From Palleronia aestuarii (lineage in GTDB: Bacteria; Pseudomonadota; Alphaproteobacteria; Rhodobacterales; Rhodobacteraceae), in NCBI RefSeq assembly GCF_003253995.1, contig NZ_QKZL01000002.1:1-64000 (forward strand): a stretch of 64,000 nt of DNA, written 5' to 3'. Within the stretch, counting starts at the first letter, position 1; every line of letters starts with the position of its first letter. The position numbers and the translations under genes were made by a program. This document shows, one piece after another, positions 7,677-16,281 of this stretch. The notes beneath the pieces were generated by a model, which searched no databases, was not told where the DNA came from, and saw only the letters and a list, made by a program, of their open reading frames with translations.

Positions 7677-7696
7677 GAGTCCTCTCCTGGGCACCA
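7677..7696 (+). other. tRNA 3'-end fragment, probable attachment site
   Basis: GAGTCCTCTCCTGGGCACCA matches the T-loop, T-stem, acceptor strand and CCA of a tRNA, with the CTGGGCACCA end typical of tRNA-Phe. No anticodon or D-arm precedes it. Such a partial copy marks where an element integrated into the 3' end of a tRNA gene. The element lies to the left and the native chromosome to the right. The intact tRNA should lie at the other element boundary, outside this window. Confidence 0.65.
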
Positions 7697-8101
7697 CGGG
7701 TTTCCCCAATGATTCATATCGTTTACGGACCCGTCGCGGCAAGGTGCATACCGACTCTTGGTCATCTTGGGCAAACGGCGTCTTTCTCCCGAGCGGAACG
7801 TCGTAAGCTACATGGCCAAGGGCAGACGTTGGCCGGGGCGGGCACTGCAACGAAATCCTGACCGATATCCCCTCGCGGCCGCCGCGCATCAGGCTCTCGA
7901 GCACGCGCGGCACGAGCTGTCCTTGCCCCGAACTTGCGGTTCTCATCCCCGGATCGCCATGTCCGGCACAGCGACCGGCGCCTGGCGCGAACATCTCCCC
8001 CGCGCACTTCACCACCCATCGGAGGGATTTTTCAATCGGCCGCTGGCGGCCATCGCACGCGATGGTATTGGACGGAGATGACGAAGAAGGGGACGGCATC
8101 G
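7697..8101. other. Intergenic stretch right of the attachment site
   Basis: About 400 bp with no recognisable gene or RNA. Open frames cross it in both directions, but their residue composition looks like GC-driven noise. In-frame upstream extensions of the molybdoenzyme gene (to 8078 or 7934) are possible but add no family-like sequence. Any promoter of that gene should lie here; none is clear. Confidence 0.45.
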
Positions 8102-10405
8102 ATGGCACGAGACGAGAAGGACGCCGGGCTGCCGCACAGCTCGCATTGGGGGCGCTTCGACGGGCGACTACTGGACGACGGGCGCCTCGACGTCCGGGCA
8201 CACCCCGACGATCCGGATCCATCTCCGATCCTCGGGAACTTCACGGATGCATTGCGTCACCGGGCGCGGATCGCACGCCCCGCCGTCCGGCGCGGCTGGC
8301 TAGAGGATGGCCCGGGCCCGGACGATCGGCGCGGTCGGGACGCCTATGTCGAGGTTCCCTGGGACGAGGTGCTCGACCGGGTGGCCGGAGAGCTCGAAAG
8401 GGTCCGAGACGCCCATGGCCCGCAATCCGTCTTCGGCGGCTCCTACGGCTGGGCGAGCGCGGGGCGGTTCCACCATGCGCAGAGCCAGCTTCACCGGTTC
8501 CTCAACACCGCACTCGGCGGCTATGTCCGCTCCGTCGGCAGCTACAGCGCCGGTGCCTCGACCTTCCTCCTGCCGCATCTGATGGGCTCGTACGAGGCGA
8601 TCTCGCGCCACAACGTCACCTGGGAACAGATCGCGCAGCATACCGACATGATCCTCGCCTTCGGCGGCATGGCGGTGAAGAACTCGAACATCGCGGCGGG
8701 CGGGATCTCCAAGCATATCGAGCGTGGCATGATGGCGCGTGCGGCCTCGCGCGGCGCGCGCTTCGTAAACGTGAGCCCGCTCCGGGGTGACTTCCCGGCG
8801 GAGGCACGGGCGGAATGGATCGCTCCCACGCCCGGCACCGACACCGCGATGATGCTGGCCATGATGCACGTGCTCGATGCGGAGGATCTCGCGGATAGGG
8901 CGTTTCTCGAAAGCCATTGCGTCGGCGCGGACCGACTTCTCGCCTATGTGAGGGGCGAAGCTGACGGGACGGCCAAGACGCCCGACTGGGCGGCGACGAT
9001 CACCGGTATCGACGCCGCAACGATCACGGGGCTCGCGCGCGATGCGGCGCGGGGCCGTACGCTCGTTACCGTCGCACATTCGCTGCAGCGTGCCGAGCAC
9101 GGCGAGCAGCCCGTCTGGGCCGGGCTGGCCCTTGCCGCGATGCTGGGCCAGATCGGAGCTCCGGGCGGCGGCTACAATTACGCGCTCGGATCGCTTGGCC
9201 ATACGGGCCGGGTGCCGGTGGGCCTGCCGTTGCCCACGCTCTCGCAGGGCCGGAACGGCGTCTCGGCGTTCATCCCGTGCGCGCGGATCGCCGACATGCT
9301 GCTCGATCCCGGTGCGTCGTTCGACTTCAACGGCGCGACGATGGCCTATCCCGACATCCGCCTCGTCTATTGGGCGGGGGGCAATCCGTTCCATCACCAC
9401 CAGGACCTCAGCCGGCTTGCGCGCGCCTTCGCGCGCGTGGAAACGCTGATCGTGCAGGACTTTGCCTGGACGGCGAGCGCGCGGCATGCCGATATCGTCC
9501 TGCCGGCCACGATGAGCCTCGAGCGGGAGGATATCGGCGCGGCGAGCACCGATACGCGGATCGTGGCCATGCGGGCCCTTTCCACACCCTTTGCGGAGGC
9601 GCGCGACGATTACCGGATCTTTCGCGGCCTCGCGGAGCGGATGGGGTGCGATGCCGAGTTCAGCGAAGGCCGCGATACCGAGGGCTGGCTGCGCCATCTC
9701 TACGAGACGACCCGCGCGGCGCTGGAGGCCGGGGGCCACGCGGCTCCGGATTTCGACGCCTTCCGCGCCGCGGGCGAGATCGCGCTCCCCAATCCTGTCG
9801 ATGACGGAGGATTGCTCCGGGCATTCCGGACCGACCCGGTCGCCCATCCGCTCGCCACGCCCTCCGGTCGGATCGAGCTTTTTTCCGAGACGATCGACGG
9901 GTTCGGCTATCCCGATTGCCCTGGCCATCCGGCCTGGCTCGAGCGCGAGGAAGTGCCGTCCGCGGAATATCCGCTCTGGCTCGTCTCCAATCAGCCGGCC
10001 TCGAGGCTCCACAGCCAGCTCGATTACGGCGCCGCCTCGCAGGCCGCCAAGCGGCAGGGTCGGGAGGTCGCCTCTCTCAATCCCGCCGATGCGCGAAACC
10101 GAAATATCTCCGACGGGGAACTCCTGCGGATCCGGAGCCCGCGCGGCGCCTGCCTTGCCGCGGCCAAGGTCGACGACGCGGTCGCGGCGGGCGTCGTCAA
10201 CCTTCCGACCGGCGCCTGGTACGACCCGATCGAGATCGACGGGCAACGGATCTGCCGACATGGCAATCCCAATGCGGTGACCCGCGATGCGGGCACGTCG
10301 CGCCTCGGACAGGGCTCCACCGGACAGCTCTGCTGCGTCGAGGTCGAACGCTGGGACGGACCGATCGACGATATCCGCGCCTTTGATCCGCCAGTCACGG
10401 GGTGA
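8102..10405 (+). CDS. Molybdopterin oxidoreductase, biotin sulfoxide / TMAO reductase type
   Basis: A 767-residue bis-MGD enzyme of the DMSO reductase family, closest in style to BisC/DorA. Evidence includes LPHSSHWG near residue 10, SYSAGAS at about 148-154 (the serine expected to bind Mo), GGMAVKNSNI, YWAGGNPFHHHQDL, and the C-terminal cofactor domain (RLHSQLDYG, RNRNISDGELLRI, GNPNAVTRD). There is no Tat or Sec signal and no N-terminal Fe-S cysteines, so it should be cytoplasmic and reduce S- or N-oxides. The start was chosen at 8102 (MARDEKDAGLPHS) because the homologous region begins there; 8078 has GGAG directly before it and is an alternative. Confidence 0.88.
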   Translation: MARDEKDAGLPHSSHWGRFDGRLLDDGRLDVRAHPDDPDPSPILGNFTDALRHRARIARPAVRRGWLEDGPGPDDRRGRDAYVEVPWDEVLDRVAGELERVRDAHGPQSVFGGSYGWASAGRFHHAQSQLHRFLNTALGGYVRSVGSYSAGASTFLLPHLMGSYEAISRHNVTWEQIAQHTDMILAFGGMAVKNSNIAAGGISKHIERGMMARAASRGARFVNVSPLRGDFPAEARAEWIAPTPGTDTAMMLAMMHVLDAEDLADRAFLESHCVGADRLLAYVRGEADGTAKTPDWAATITGIDAATITGLARDAARGRTLVTVAHSLQRAEHGEQPVWAGLALAAMLGQIGAPGGGYNYALGSLGHTGRVPVGLPLPTLSQGRNGVSAFIPCARIADMLLDPGASFDFNGATMAYPDIRLVYWAGGNPFHHHQDLSRLARAFARVETLIVQDFAWTASARHADIVLPATMSLEREDIGAASTDTRIVAMRALSTPFAEARDDYRIFRGLAERMGCDAEFSEGRDTEGWLRHLYETTRAALEAGGHAAPDFDAFRAAGEIALPNPVDDGGLLRAFRTDPVAHPLATPSGRIELFSETIDGFGYPDCPGHPAWLEREEVPSAEYPLWLVSNQPASRLHSQLDYGAASQAAKRQGREVASLNPADARNRNISDGELLRIRSPRGACLAAAKVDDAVAAGVVNLPTGAWYDPIEIDGQRICRHGNPNAVTRDAGTSRLGQGSTGQLCCVEVERWDGPIDDIRAFDPPVTG

Positions 10406-10742
10406 TCGGGACGCGACAGGTTTCGGGAGAGCGGCATCGACGGGGCTCGGCGCAAGAGCGCGGCTGCCTCTCTCTGGAACCCGTCGCAGCATCTGTCTGC
10501 CAAGCCTAGTCGGTACAAGGACGACCTGGACCAATCCTAGGCGGATAGGGCGTCGAACATTCATTTTTTAGGCCCGGAACCTTTGGGCGTGATACGTCTC
10601 AAAGCCCGCTACCAAGATCGATTAGTTTCGCGGCATCTCTGATCATTCGCTGCGCGGGCGCCCACACGAGAAGACGACGAATCGATTGGGCCTGCGACGA
10701 TCCAGGTTTCCCTAGGGAAAGTTGTATTTGACAATCATCGAT
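10406..10742. other. Intergenic stretch with a 14-bp palindrome
   Basis: No gene is seen. The perfect palindrome TTTCCCTAGGGAAA occupies 10707-10720, and TTGACA, a consensus -35 box, lies at 10728-10733. Together they suggest the promoter and control region of the MarR gene that starts at 10765. A clear -10 box is not seen. Confidence 0.5.
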
Positions 10743-10771
10743 CGTTCATCACAGGCTCGTTAGGATGAACG
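10743..10771. promoter_or_regulatory. Inverted repeat over the marR start, candidate autoregulatory operator
   Basis: Arms CGTTCATC (10743-10750) and GATGAACG (10764-10771) are perfect complements separated by 13 bp. The right arm covers the ATG of the MarR gene. MarR proteins usually bind such repeats in their own promoters, so autoregulation of this gene, and perhaps of the following operon, is inferred. Confidence 0.45.
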
Positions 10772-11271
10772 AGGTCGCGAAATCTTCACCGAGTAGTGAG
10801 ACGAGCCTGAGGCGATTGGCCCCGGACGATCTCGACGTGCTCGAGAACCTTCTCAGCTTCTACATGCGCGCAGTGACCCATACCCTCTCGCGGGATCTCG
10901 ATGCGCGTCTGGCGGGGCTCGAGGTCGCGAAGGGAACCGGCAAGATCACCGCGCTCCTCCTCATCGACTCCCACCCCGGGATCCGCGCATCGGCCATCTC
11001 CGAGGCGACGTTGCGCGACCGTCCGTCCATGAGCAGGCTTCTGACCCATCTCGAGGCGGTCGGGCTGATCGAACAGCGTGTCGAGCCCGGCGAGCGTCGC
11101 GCCCGCGGCCTCTACATCACCGCGCGCGGCCATGCGGTCTCGCAGGAGGTCCGCAAGATCACCAGGGCGCAATCTACGGAGTTCTTCGCGGTACTAGACG
11201 AAGACGACCAGTCTCATCTCATGCGAATCACCCGCAAGCTCTATCACCATATCCGGGAGGGGCTCGCATGA
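10765..11271 (+). CDS. MarR-family transcriptional regulator
   Basis: A 168-residue winged-helix regulator. The pattern is typical of MarR: an N-terminal dimerisation helix (VLENLLSFYMRAVTHTLSRD), a recognition helix region (SEATLRDRPSMSRLLTHLEA), and the wing (LIEQRVEPGERRARGLYITA). C-terminal helices follow. It lies 85 bp upstream of a FAD oxidase and a complete peptide-type ABC importer, all on the same strand, and probably controls them in response to a transported compound. The start is the ATG in the right arm of the inverted repeat; the ribosome-binding site is weak. Confidence 0.85.
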   Translation: MNEVAKSSPSSETSLRRLAPDDLDVLENLLSFYMRAVTHTLSRDLDARLAGLEVAKGTGKITALLLIDSHPGIRASAISEATLRDRPSMSRLLTHLEAVGLIEQRVEPGERRARGLYITARGHAVSQEVRKITRAQSTEFFAVLDEDDQSHLMRITRKLYHHIREGLA

Positions 11272-11356
11272 TCGCGGCGCTGCGCCTGCCCGCTTGCGCG
11301 AATGGCTGCGCGATCCTCCGCCTCGCCTCACGTCCTGTCCCCAAGGAGAATTCCTG

Positions 11357-12688
11357 ATGCCCGGTCCCGAACCCGTCCCGGTCCACGGAGATGACACCCT
11401 GCCCTCCCGCGTCGACGTGGTCGTCATCGGCGGCGGCATCATCGGCTGTTCGACCGCACTCGAACTCTGCGAGGCGGGAAAGTCGGTGGCGATCTGCGAG
11501 AAGGGCGGCATTGGCCACGAACAATCGACCCGCAACTGGGGCTGGGTCCGCCTCTCGCGCCGCGATCCGAGGGAAGTCCCCCTGATGGTCGACGCATTGC
11601 GTCAATGGGACGGCCTCGCGGCGCGGGTGGGCACGGATCTGGGCTATCGCCGGACGGGCATCTCCTTCGTGTGCCGAACCGACGAGGATGTCGAGAATCA
11701 CCGTCGCTGGCAGCGGCATCTGGAGCCCTTCCAGATCCCCTCGCGAATCCTCTCCCGGTCCGAGCTCGAGGAAATGGCGCCCGGCGGGGAGATCGACGGC
11801 AAGGGCGCGCTCTACACGCCACAGGACGGCCGCGCGGAACCGCAGAAGGCGGCGCCCGCCATCGCGGAAGCCGCCCGCGCGAAGGGGGCCGCGATCCTCA
11901 CGAACTGCGCCGTGCGGGGAGTGGAGACGAAGGGCGGGGCCGTTTCGGGCGTGATCACCGAACGCGGCAGCATCGCCTGCGACGCGGTCGTGGTCGCGGG
12001 CGGTGCGTGGTCGAACCTCTTTTGCGGCAACATCGACATCGACCTGCCGCAACTTGGCGTGGTGAGCCATGTGCTCAGGACCGATCCGGTGAACGGCGGC
12101 CCCGAAGGCGCGATGTGGACGAACCGCTTCGCGATCCGCAAACGCCAGGACGGCGGCTACACCCTCTCGCGTGGATCGGGCAACACGGTCGACATCGTTC
12201 CGAATTCCTTCCGCTACGCGCGGAAGTTCTTCTCCGCCCTGAGGATGCAGCACCGCGACCTGCACCTGCGCTTCGGCCGGCGGTTCTTTCACGAAGCGCG
12301 ACGCAAGCGGCGCTGGCGGATGGATGAGACGAGCCCGTTCGAACAGGAACGCGTCCTCGACCCGACCCCGTCGCCGCGGATGCTGAACGACCTGATGGGG
12401 GAGGCCTCCAAGGTCTTCCCCGCGCTGAAGGGCGCGCGCGTCGCCCAGAGCTGGGCCGGGTGCATCGACGTGACGCCCGACGCGGTTCCCGTGATCTCCG
12501 CCGTCGACGGGCGGCCGGGGCTGCATATCGCAACCGGGTTCTCCGGCCACGGCTTCGGCATCGGGCCGGGAGCGGGCGGGCTGATGGCGGATCTGGTCCT
12601 CGGACGGACGCCACGGGTCGATCCGCACGCGTTCCGCTTCTCCCGCTTCACCGACGGGAGCCGCGTTGCTCCCGACGAAGGTTTCTGA
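11357..12688 (+). CDS. FAD-dependent oxidoreductase, DAO family
   Basis: A 443-residue soluble flavoenzyme. The dinucleotide-binding fold begins RVDVVVIGGGIIGCSTALEL (GGGIIG at 25-30) with a terminal ICEKGGIG. The C-terminal segment GLHIATGFSGHGFGIGPGAG is the usual FAD-closing motif of D-amino-acid dehydrogenase and sarcosine/glycine oxidase relatives. The start at 11357 has AAGGAG seven bases upstream. It probably oxidises a secondary amine or amino acid brought in by the ABC importer encoded next, using the respiratory chain or oxygen. The exact substrate is not evident. Confidence 0.85.
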   Translation: MPGPEPVPVHGDDTLPSRVDVVVIGGGIIGCSTALELCEAGKSVAICEKGGIGHEQSTRNWGWVRLSRRDPREVPLMVDALRQWDGLAARVGTDLGYRRTGISFVCRTDEDVENHRRWQRHLEPFQIPSRILSRSELEEMAPGGEIDGKGALYTPQDGRAEPQKAAPAIAEAARAKGAAILTNCAVRGVETKGGAVSGVITERGSIACDAVVVAGGAWSNLFCGNIDIDLPQLGVVSHVLRTDPVNGGPEGAMWTNRFAIRKRQDGGYTLSRGSGNTVDIVPNSFRYARKFFSALRMQHRDLHLRFGRRFFHEARRKRRWRMDETSPFEQERVLDPTPSPRMLNDLMGEASKVFPALKGARVAQSWAGCIDVTPDAVPVISAVDGRPGLHIATGFSGHGFGIGPGAGGLMADLVLGRTPRVDPHAFRFSRFTDGSRVAPDEGF

Positions 12689-12737
12689 ACGGCCCGGCAA
12701 GAGGCCGCCCTCCCAAGTTCAACAGATGGAGACGATG

Positions 12738-14369
12738 ATGATAGGCAATCTGACCCGACGCGGAATGTTGAAGACCGGCGCCGCGGGACTGACGATGATG
12801 ATCTCCTCGGGCGCCGCGCAGAGGCTTTCCGCGCAGGACGGCGGGGGGCAGGTGACCATCGGCTTCTCGCAGGAACCCACGGTGATGAACCCGCACCTGC
12901 CGCATATCGAGGTCGACGAGGGCATCCACTTCAACCTCTTCGACCCGCTCTTCACCATCCGCACCGACGGCTCCTTCCAGCCCGCGCTCGCCCGGGAGGT
13001 CCCGACGGTCGAGAATGGCGGCATTTCGGAGGATGGCCTGTCGTGGCGGGTGCTCCTGCGGGAGGGCGTTACCTGGCATGACGGGACGCCCTTCACCGCC
13101 GAGGACGTGAAGTTCACGCTGGAGCTGCAGGCCGATCCCGCCTTCAACGCGATGCGCCGGACCGGGCACGAGCTTGTCCGCAACGTCCAGGTGGTGAACG
13201 ATCACGAGATCACATGGGAGATGGAAAGCCCCTTCGCGCCCTATCCCTCGATCCTCGCCTGGACCTTTATCGTTCCCGCCCACATTCTGGGCGAGGCCGA
13301 CGACCCGAACACCGCGCCCTTCAACAATTCCCCCGTGGGCACCGGCGCGTTCCAGTTCGGCGAGCGTGTGGCGGGCAATTACGTGATGCTCGAGGCCTAT
13401 CCCGATTACTGGGGCGAAGGTCCGCATCTCGACCGCGCGATCTGGCGCTACATCCCCGACATGACGGTCCTCTACACGCAGTTCCGCACCGGCGACATCG
13501 ACGTGATCGGGCTGCAGGGCATTCCCTTCGACCGCCTCGACCAGGCCGAAGGGCTCGACGACCGCGAAATCGTCATCGCCCCCGCGGCCACGGTGGAGAG
13601 CTTCACCTTCAACATGGAACGGCCGCAATTCAAGGATCCGGCGGTGCGCCAGGCGCTCTACCACGCGCTCGACAAGCAGACGATCATCGACGCGATCTAC
13701 TACGGCATCCCGAAGCCGACCGAGACCTTCCTTCCGCTGCAATCGCCCTACGCCAAGACCGATCTCGAGACGGTCGAGTACTCCCTCGACAGGGCCCGCG
13801 AGATCCTCGACGAGGCCGGCTGGGTGCCGGGCGACGACGGGATCCGCGTCAAGGACGGCGTGCGTCTCGCCTTCACGAACTCCACCACCGCCGGCAATTC
13901 CGTGCGCGAGCAGACGCAGCAATTCGTCCAGCAGGACTTCGCCGATATCGGCGTGGAGATGACGATCTCGAACCTGCCGCCCGCGGTGATGTGGGGCGAG
14001 TACTGGATGCAGTCGCAATTCGACTCCGTGATCGTCGGCATCAACTTTCCCACCGGGGCCGATCCCGACGTATCGAACTACCTCCATTCCTCCTCGATTT
14101 CGGCACAGGGCGGCGCCGGCCAGAATACCTGGCAATACAGCAACCCCCGTGTCGACGAGCTCCTGGAGGAGGGCGGACGGCTCTTCGTTACCGACGAGCG
14201 CAAGGCGATCTACGACGAGGTGCAGCAGATCGTCCACGACGACCTGCCGTTCCTGCCGATGTTCCAGTACATGAACCTGCGCGGCCACAAGACCGGGCTC
14301 GAGGGGTTCGACCCGAACGTCAACGTGCGGATCGAGACCTGGAACGTCGCGGAATGGCGCTGGGCCTGA
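12738..14369 (+). CDS. ABC transporter substrate-binding protein, peptide/nickel (SBP_bac_5) family
   Basis: A 543-residue periplasmic binding protein of the DppA/OppA class. The N-terminus has NLTRRGMLKTGAAGLTMMIS, a twin-arginine-like signal, with a likely cleavage near SAQD. Family segments include NPHLPHIEVDEGIHFNLFDP, SWRVLLREGVTWHDGTPFTA and PVGTGAFQFGE. GGAG stands six bases before 12738, so this start is preferred; in-frame ATGs at 12726 and 12735 are alternatives. It should deliver a peptide, opine or similar amine-bearing ligand to the permeases encoded downstream. Confidence 0.9.
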   Translation: MIGNLTRRGMLKTGAAGLTMMISSGAAQRLSAQDGGGQVTIGFSQEPTVMNPHLPHIEVDEGIHFNLFDPLFTIRTDGSFQPALAREVPTVENGGISEDGLSWRVLLREGVTWHDGTPFTAEDVKFTLELQADPAFNAMRRTGHELVRNVQVVNDHEITWEMESPFAPYPSILAWTFIVPAHILGEADDPNTAPFNNSPVGTGAFQFGERVAGNYVMLEAYPDYWGEGPHLDRAIWRYIPDMTVLYTQFRTGDIDVIGLQGIPFDRLDQAEGLDDREIVIAPAATVESFTFNMERPQFKDPAVRQALYHALDKQTIIDAIYYGIPKPTETFLPLQSPYAKTDLETVEYSLDRAREILDEAGWVPGDDGIRVKDGVRLAFTNSTTAGNSVREQTQQFVQQDFADIGVEMTISNLPPAVMWGEYWMQSQFDSVIVGINFPTGADPDVSNYLHSSSISAQGGAGQNTWQYSNPRVDELLEEGGRLFVTDERKAIYDEVQQIVHDDLPFLPMFQYMNLRGHKTGLEGFDPNVNVRIETWNVAEWRWA

Positions 14370-14395
14370 CCGCTTCCTGAGCCTTGTATCCGACA

Positions 14396-14420
14396 GGGTC
14401 CGGCGCGTTCCGCCGGACCC
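14396..14420 (+). promoter_or_regulatory. Intercistronic hairpin after the binding-protein gene
   Basis: A perfect 10-bp stem GGGTCCGGCG/CGCCGGACCC with a 5-base loop and no T-run. Hairpins of this kind after a binding-protein gene usually protect the upstream mRNA and reduce expression of the permease genes. Confidence 0.6.
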
Positions 14421-14438
14421 GAGACCGGGGGATCCTCC

Positions 14439-15389
14439 ATGGCGACTTTCCTGCTGCGGCGATTGGGGCATAGCCTCCTGCTGCTCGTTCTCGTCTCGAT
14501 CATCGGCTTCGCGCTCCTGAATCTCGCTCCAGGAGGGCCGCTGTCGCAATTCGCGCTCTCGCCCGGCATGACGCAGGCCGATCTCGACCGCATCGCGGAG
14601 CAGATGGGGCTGAACCGTCCGCTTCCGGTGCAGTACCTCGACTGGGCCGGGGGGCTCTTCTTCGGCGATTGGGGGGCAAGCTTCCGCGACGGACGGTCTG
14701 TCCTGTCGGTGATCTCGGGCCATCTCTTCGCGACGCTCCTCCTGATGGCCGCCTCCACGATCATCTCCGTGGGTCTCGGCACCCTCGTGGGGGTGTTGGG
14801 CGCAACGCGGCGCTACTCGCTCTTCGACCAGCTCGCGACCGTGGGGGCGATGGTGGCGCTGTCGATCCCGACCTTCTGGTTCGGCCTCGTGGCGATCTAC
14901 GTCTTCGCGCTCGAACTCGGCTGGCTGCCCGCGGGCAACATGTACACGATCGGCGACCAGAGCCTCGGCGATTACGCCATCCACCTGATCCTGCCCTCCG
15001 TCGTCCTCGCGCTCGTCAACGTGGCGATCTGGTCGCGCTACATGCGCTCCGCCATGCTCGACGTGATCGGGCAGGATTTCGTGCGCACCGCGCGGGCCAA
15101 GGGGCTGCGCTCGCAACGGGTGCTCTGGCGCCACATCATCCGCAACGCGCTCATCCCGATGATCACGCTCGCGGGGCTGCAACTCCCGACCCTCCTGTCG
15201 GGCGCGCTCGTCACCGAGACGGTGTTCACCTGGCCCGGCATGGGGCGGCTCTTCCTCGATAGCCTGAATTACAACGACTACCCGGTGGTGATGGGGATCC
15301 TCATGTTCACCGCGATCCTCGTCCTCCTGGGCAATCTCGCGGCCGACATCCTCGTCGCCGCCGTCGATCCGCGCGTGCGGCTGGAGTGA
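14439..15389 (+). CDS. ABC transporter permease, DppB type
   Basis: A 316-residue inner-membrane permease with six predicted membrane segments. It begins MATFLLRRLGHSLLLLVLVS, the standard DppB/OppB start. The cytoplasmic coupling loop RTARAKGLRSQRVLWRHIIR and the final LSGALVTETVFTWPGMGRLF region are diagnostic of the peptide/nickel class. It pairs with the next gene to form the channel. It is separated from the binding-protein gene by a strong hairpin. Confidence 0.93.
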   Translation: MATFLLRRLGHSLLLLVLVSIIGFALLNLAPGGPLSQFALSPGMTQADLDRIAEQMGLNRPLPVQYLDWAGGLFFGDWGASFRDGRSVLSVISGHLFATLLLMAASTIISVGLGTLVGVLGATRRYSLFDQLATVGAMVALSIPTFWFGLVAIYVFALELGWLPAGNMYTIGDQSLGDYAIHLILPSVVLALVNVAIWSRYMRSAMLDVIGQDFVRTARAKGLRSQRVLWRHIIRNALIPMITLAGLQLPTLLSGALVTETVFTWPGMGRLFLDSLNYNDYPVVMGILMFTAILVLLGNLAADILVAAVDPRVRLE

Positions 15390-15393
15390 TCCG

Positions 15394-16281
15394 ATGACAG
15401 CCATTCCCGATACCAGACCGAAGATGCGGGGCGCGCGTTTCCTGCAATCGCGCGGAATGCGCCGGTTCTTCCGCCACAAGCTGGCGGTGCTCGGCCTCGC
15501 CATGATCACGCTGATCGCCGTCGCCTGCATCGTCGGGCCGTGGCTTCTGCCCCACGACATGCTGGACATCGACATCCGCGGCCGCTTCTCCCCGCCGCTG
15601 ACCGACACGTACCTCTTCGGCACCGACGAGATGGGCCGCGACCTTGCCGCGCGGCTCTTCATGGCGGGGCGCGTCTCGCTGATGGTGGGTGTGGCGGCGA
15701 TGGTCCTCTCCACCGTCGTGGGAACGGTGATCGGGCTTCTCGCCGGGCATTTCGGCGGCGCGCTCTCGACCGCCCTTATGCGTTTCACCGATGCCTTCCT
15801 GTGCTTTCCGCAGATCTTCCTGCTGCTCGCGCTCGCGGCCTTCCTCGAGCCCGACGCCATGATGATCACGATCATCATCGCGCTCACGAGCTGGATGGAG
15901 ATCGCCCGCATCGTCGCGGCCGAGATCCGCTCGCTCAGGGAACGCGACTTCGTCACCGCGGCGCGGGTGAGCGGGGCGAGCCATGCCTGGATCATGTTCC
16001 GCGAGCTCCTGCCCAACGCCGCGGGGCCGATCATCGTCGCGGCCACGCTCACCGTCGCCCGTGCCATCCTGATCGAGGCATATGTGAGCTTCCTCGGCTA
16101 CGGCATCCAGCCACCGCTTCCGTCATGGGGCAACATGCTCAACAACGCACAGCAATACCTAGACAGCGCGCCGTGGCTCGCGATTGTCCCGGGGGTCGCC
16201 ATCACCCTCGCCGTCACCTCTTTCAACTTCATCGGCGACGGCCTCAGGGACGCGCTCGACGCCCGGAGCGACATGCCATGA
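15394..16281 (+). CDS. ABC transporter permease, DppC type
   Basis: A 295-residue inner-membrane partner of the preceding permease, starting 4 bp after it. Typical features are FRHKLAVLGLAMITLIAVAC in the first helix, LFGTDEMGRDLAARLFMAGR after the periplasmic loop, and the EAA-like coupling loop FVTAARVSGASHAWIMFREL. The last part, LGYGIQPPLPSWGNMLNNAQ, is the family's C-terminal signature. Its stop overlaps the ATPase start (ATGA), so translation is coupled. Confidence 0.93.
   Translation: MTAIPDTRPKMRGARFLQSRGMRRFFRHKLAVLGLAMITLIAVACIVGPWLLPHDMLDIDIRGRFSPPLTDTYLFGTDEMGRDLAARLFMAGRVSLMVGVAAMVLSTVVGTVIGLLAGHFGGALSTALMRFTDAFLCFPQIFLLLALAAFLEPDAMMITIIIALTSWMEIARIVAAEIRSLRERDFVTAARVSGASHAWIMFRELLPNAAGPIIVAATLTVARAILIEAYVSFLGYGIQPPLPSWGNMLNNAQQYLDSAPWLAIVPGVAITLAVTSFNFIGDGLRDALDARSDMP

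Larger units (their letters stand above)
2616..7696 (-). mobile_element. Capsid-encoding phage satellite or decayed prophage
   Basis: A single-direction block of HNH-like protein, hypothetical, RepA-like helicase, small hypothetical, prohead protease, capsid and small terminase. It is bounded on the right by a 20-bp tRNA 3'-end duplicate (7677-7696). It has no tail, lysis, portal or large-terminase genes in view. A helicase and DNA-packaging specificity gene together with its own capsid fits capsid-forming phage-inducible islands, which borrow tails from a helper phage. A deletion-damaged prophage is the alternative. No integrase or intact left boundary is seen; the left end may lie beyond the IS. 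Confidence 0.6.

Noticed and set aside
7650-8222. Minus-strand frame upstream of the molybdoenzyme gene
   Set aside because: It crosses both the attachment site and the coding start of the molybdoenzyme, and its sequence is Arg/Pro/Ser-rich without family features.
8300-10564. Long minus-strand frame (about 750 codons) opposite the molybdoenzyme gene
   Set aside because: A shadow of a well-supported gene; no domain is visible in its translation.
12648-16067. Very long minus-strand open frame (over 1100 codons) across the ABC operon
   Set aside because: It is antisense to five overlapping genes with clear family motifs. Its own composition is Arg, His, Asp and Glu rich with no recognisable domain, as expected from high-GC third-position bias.
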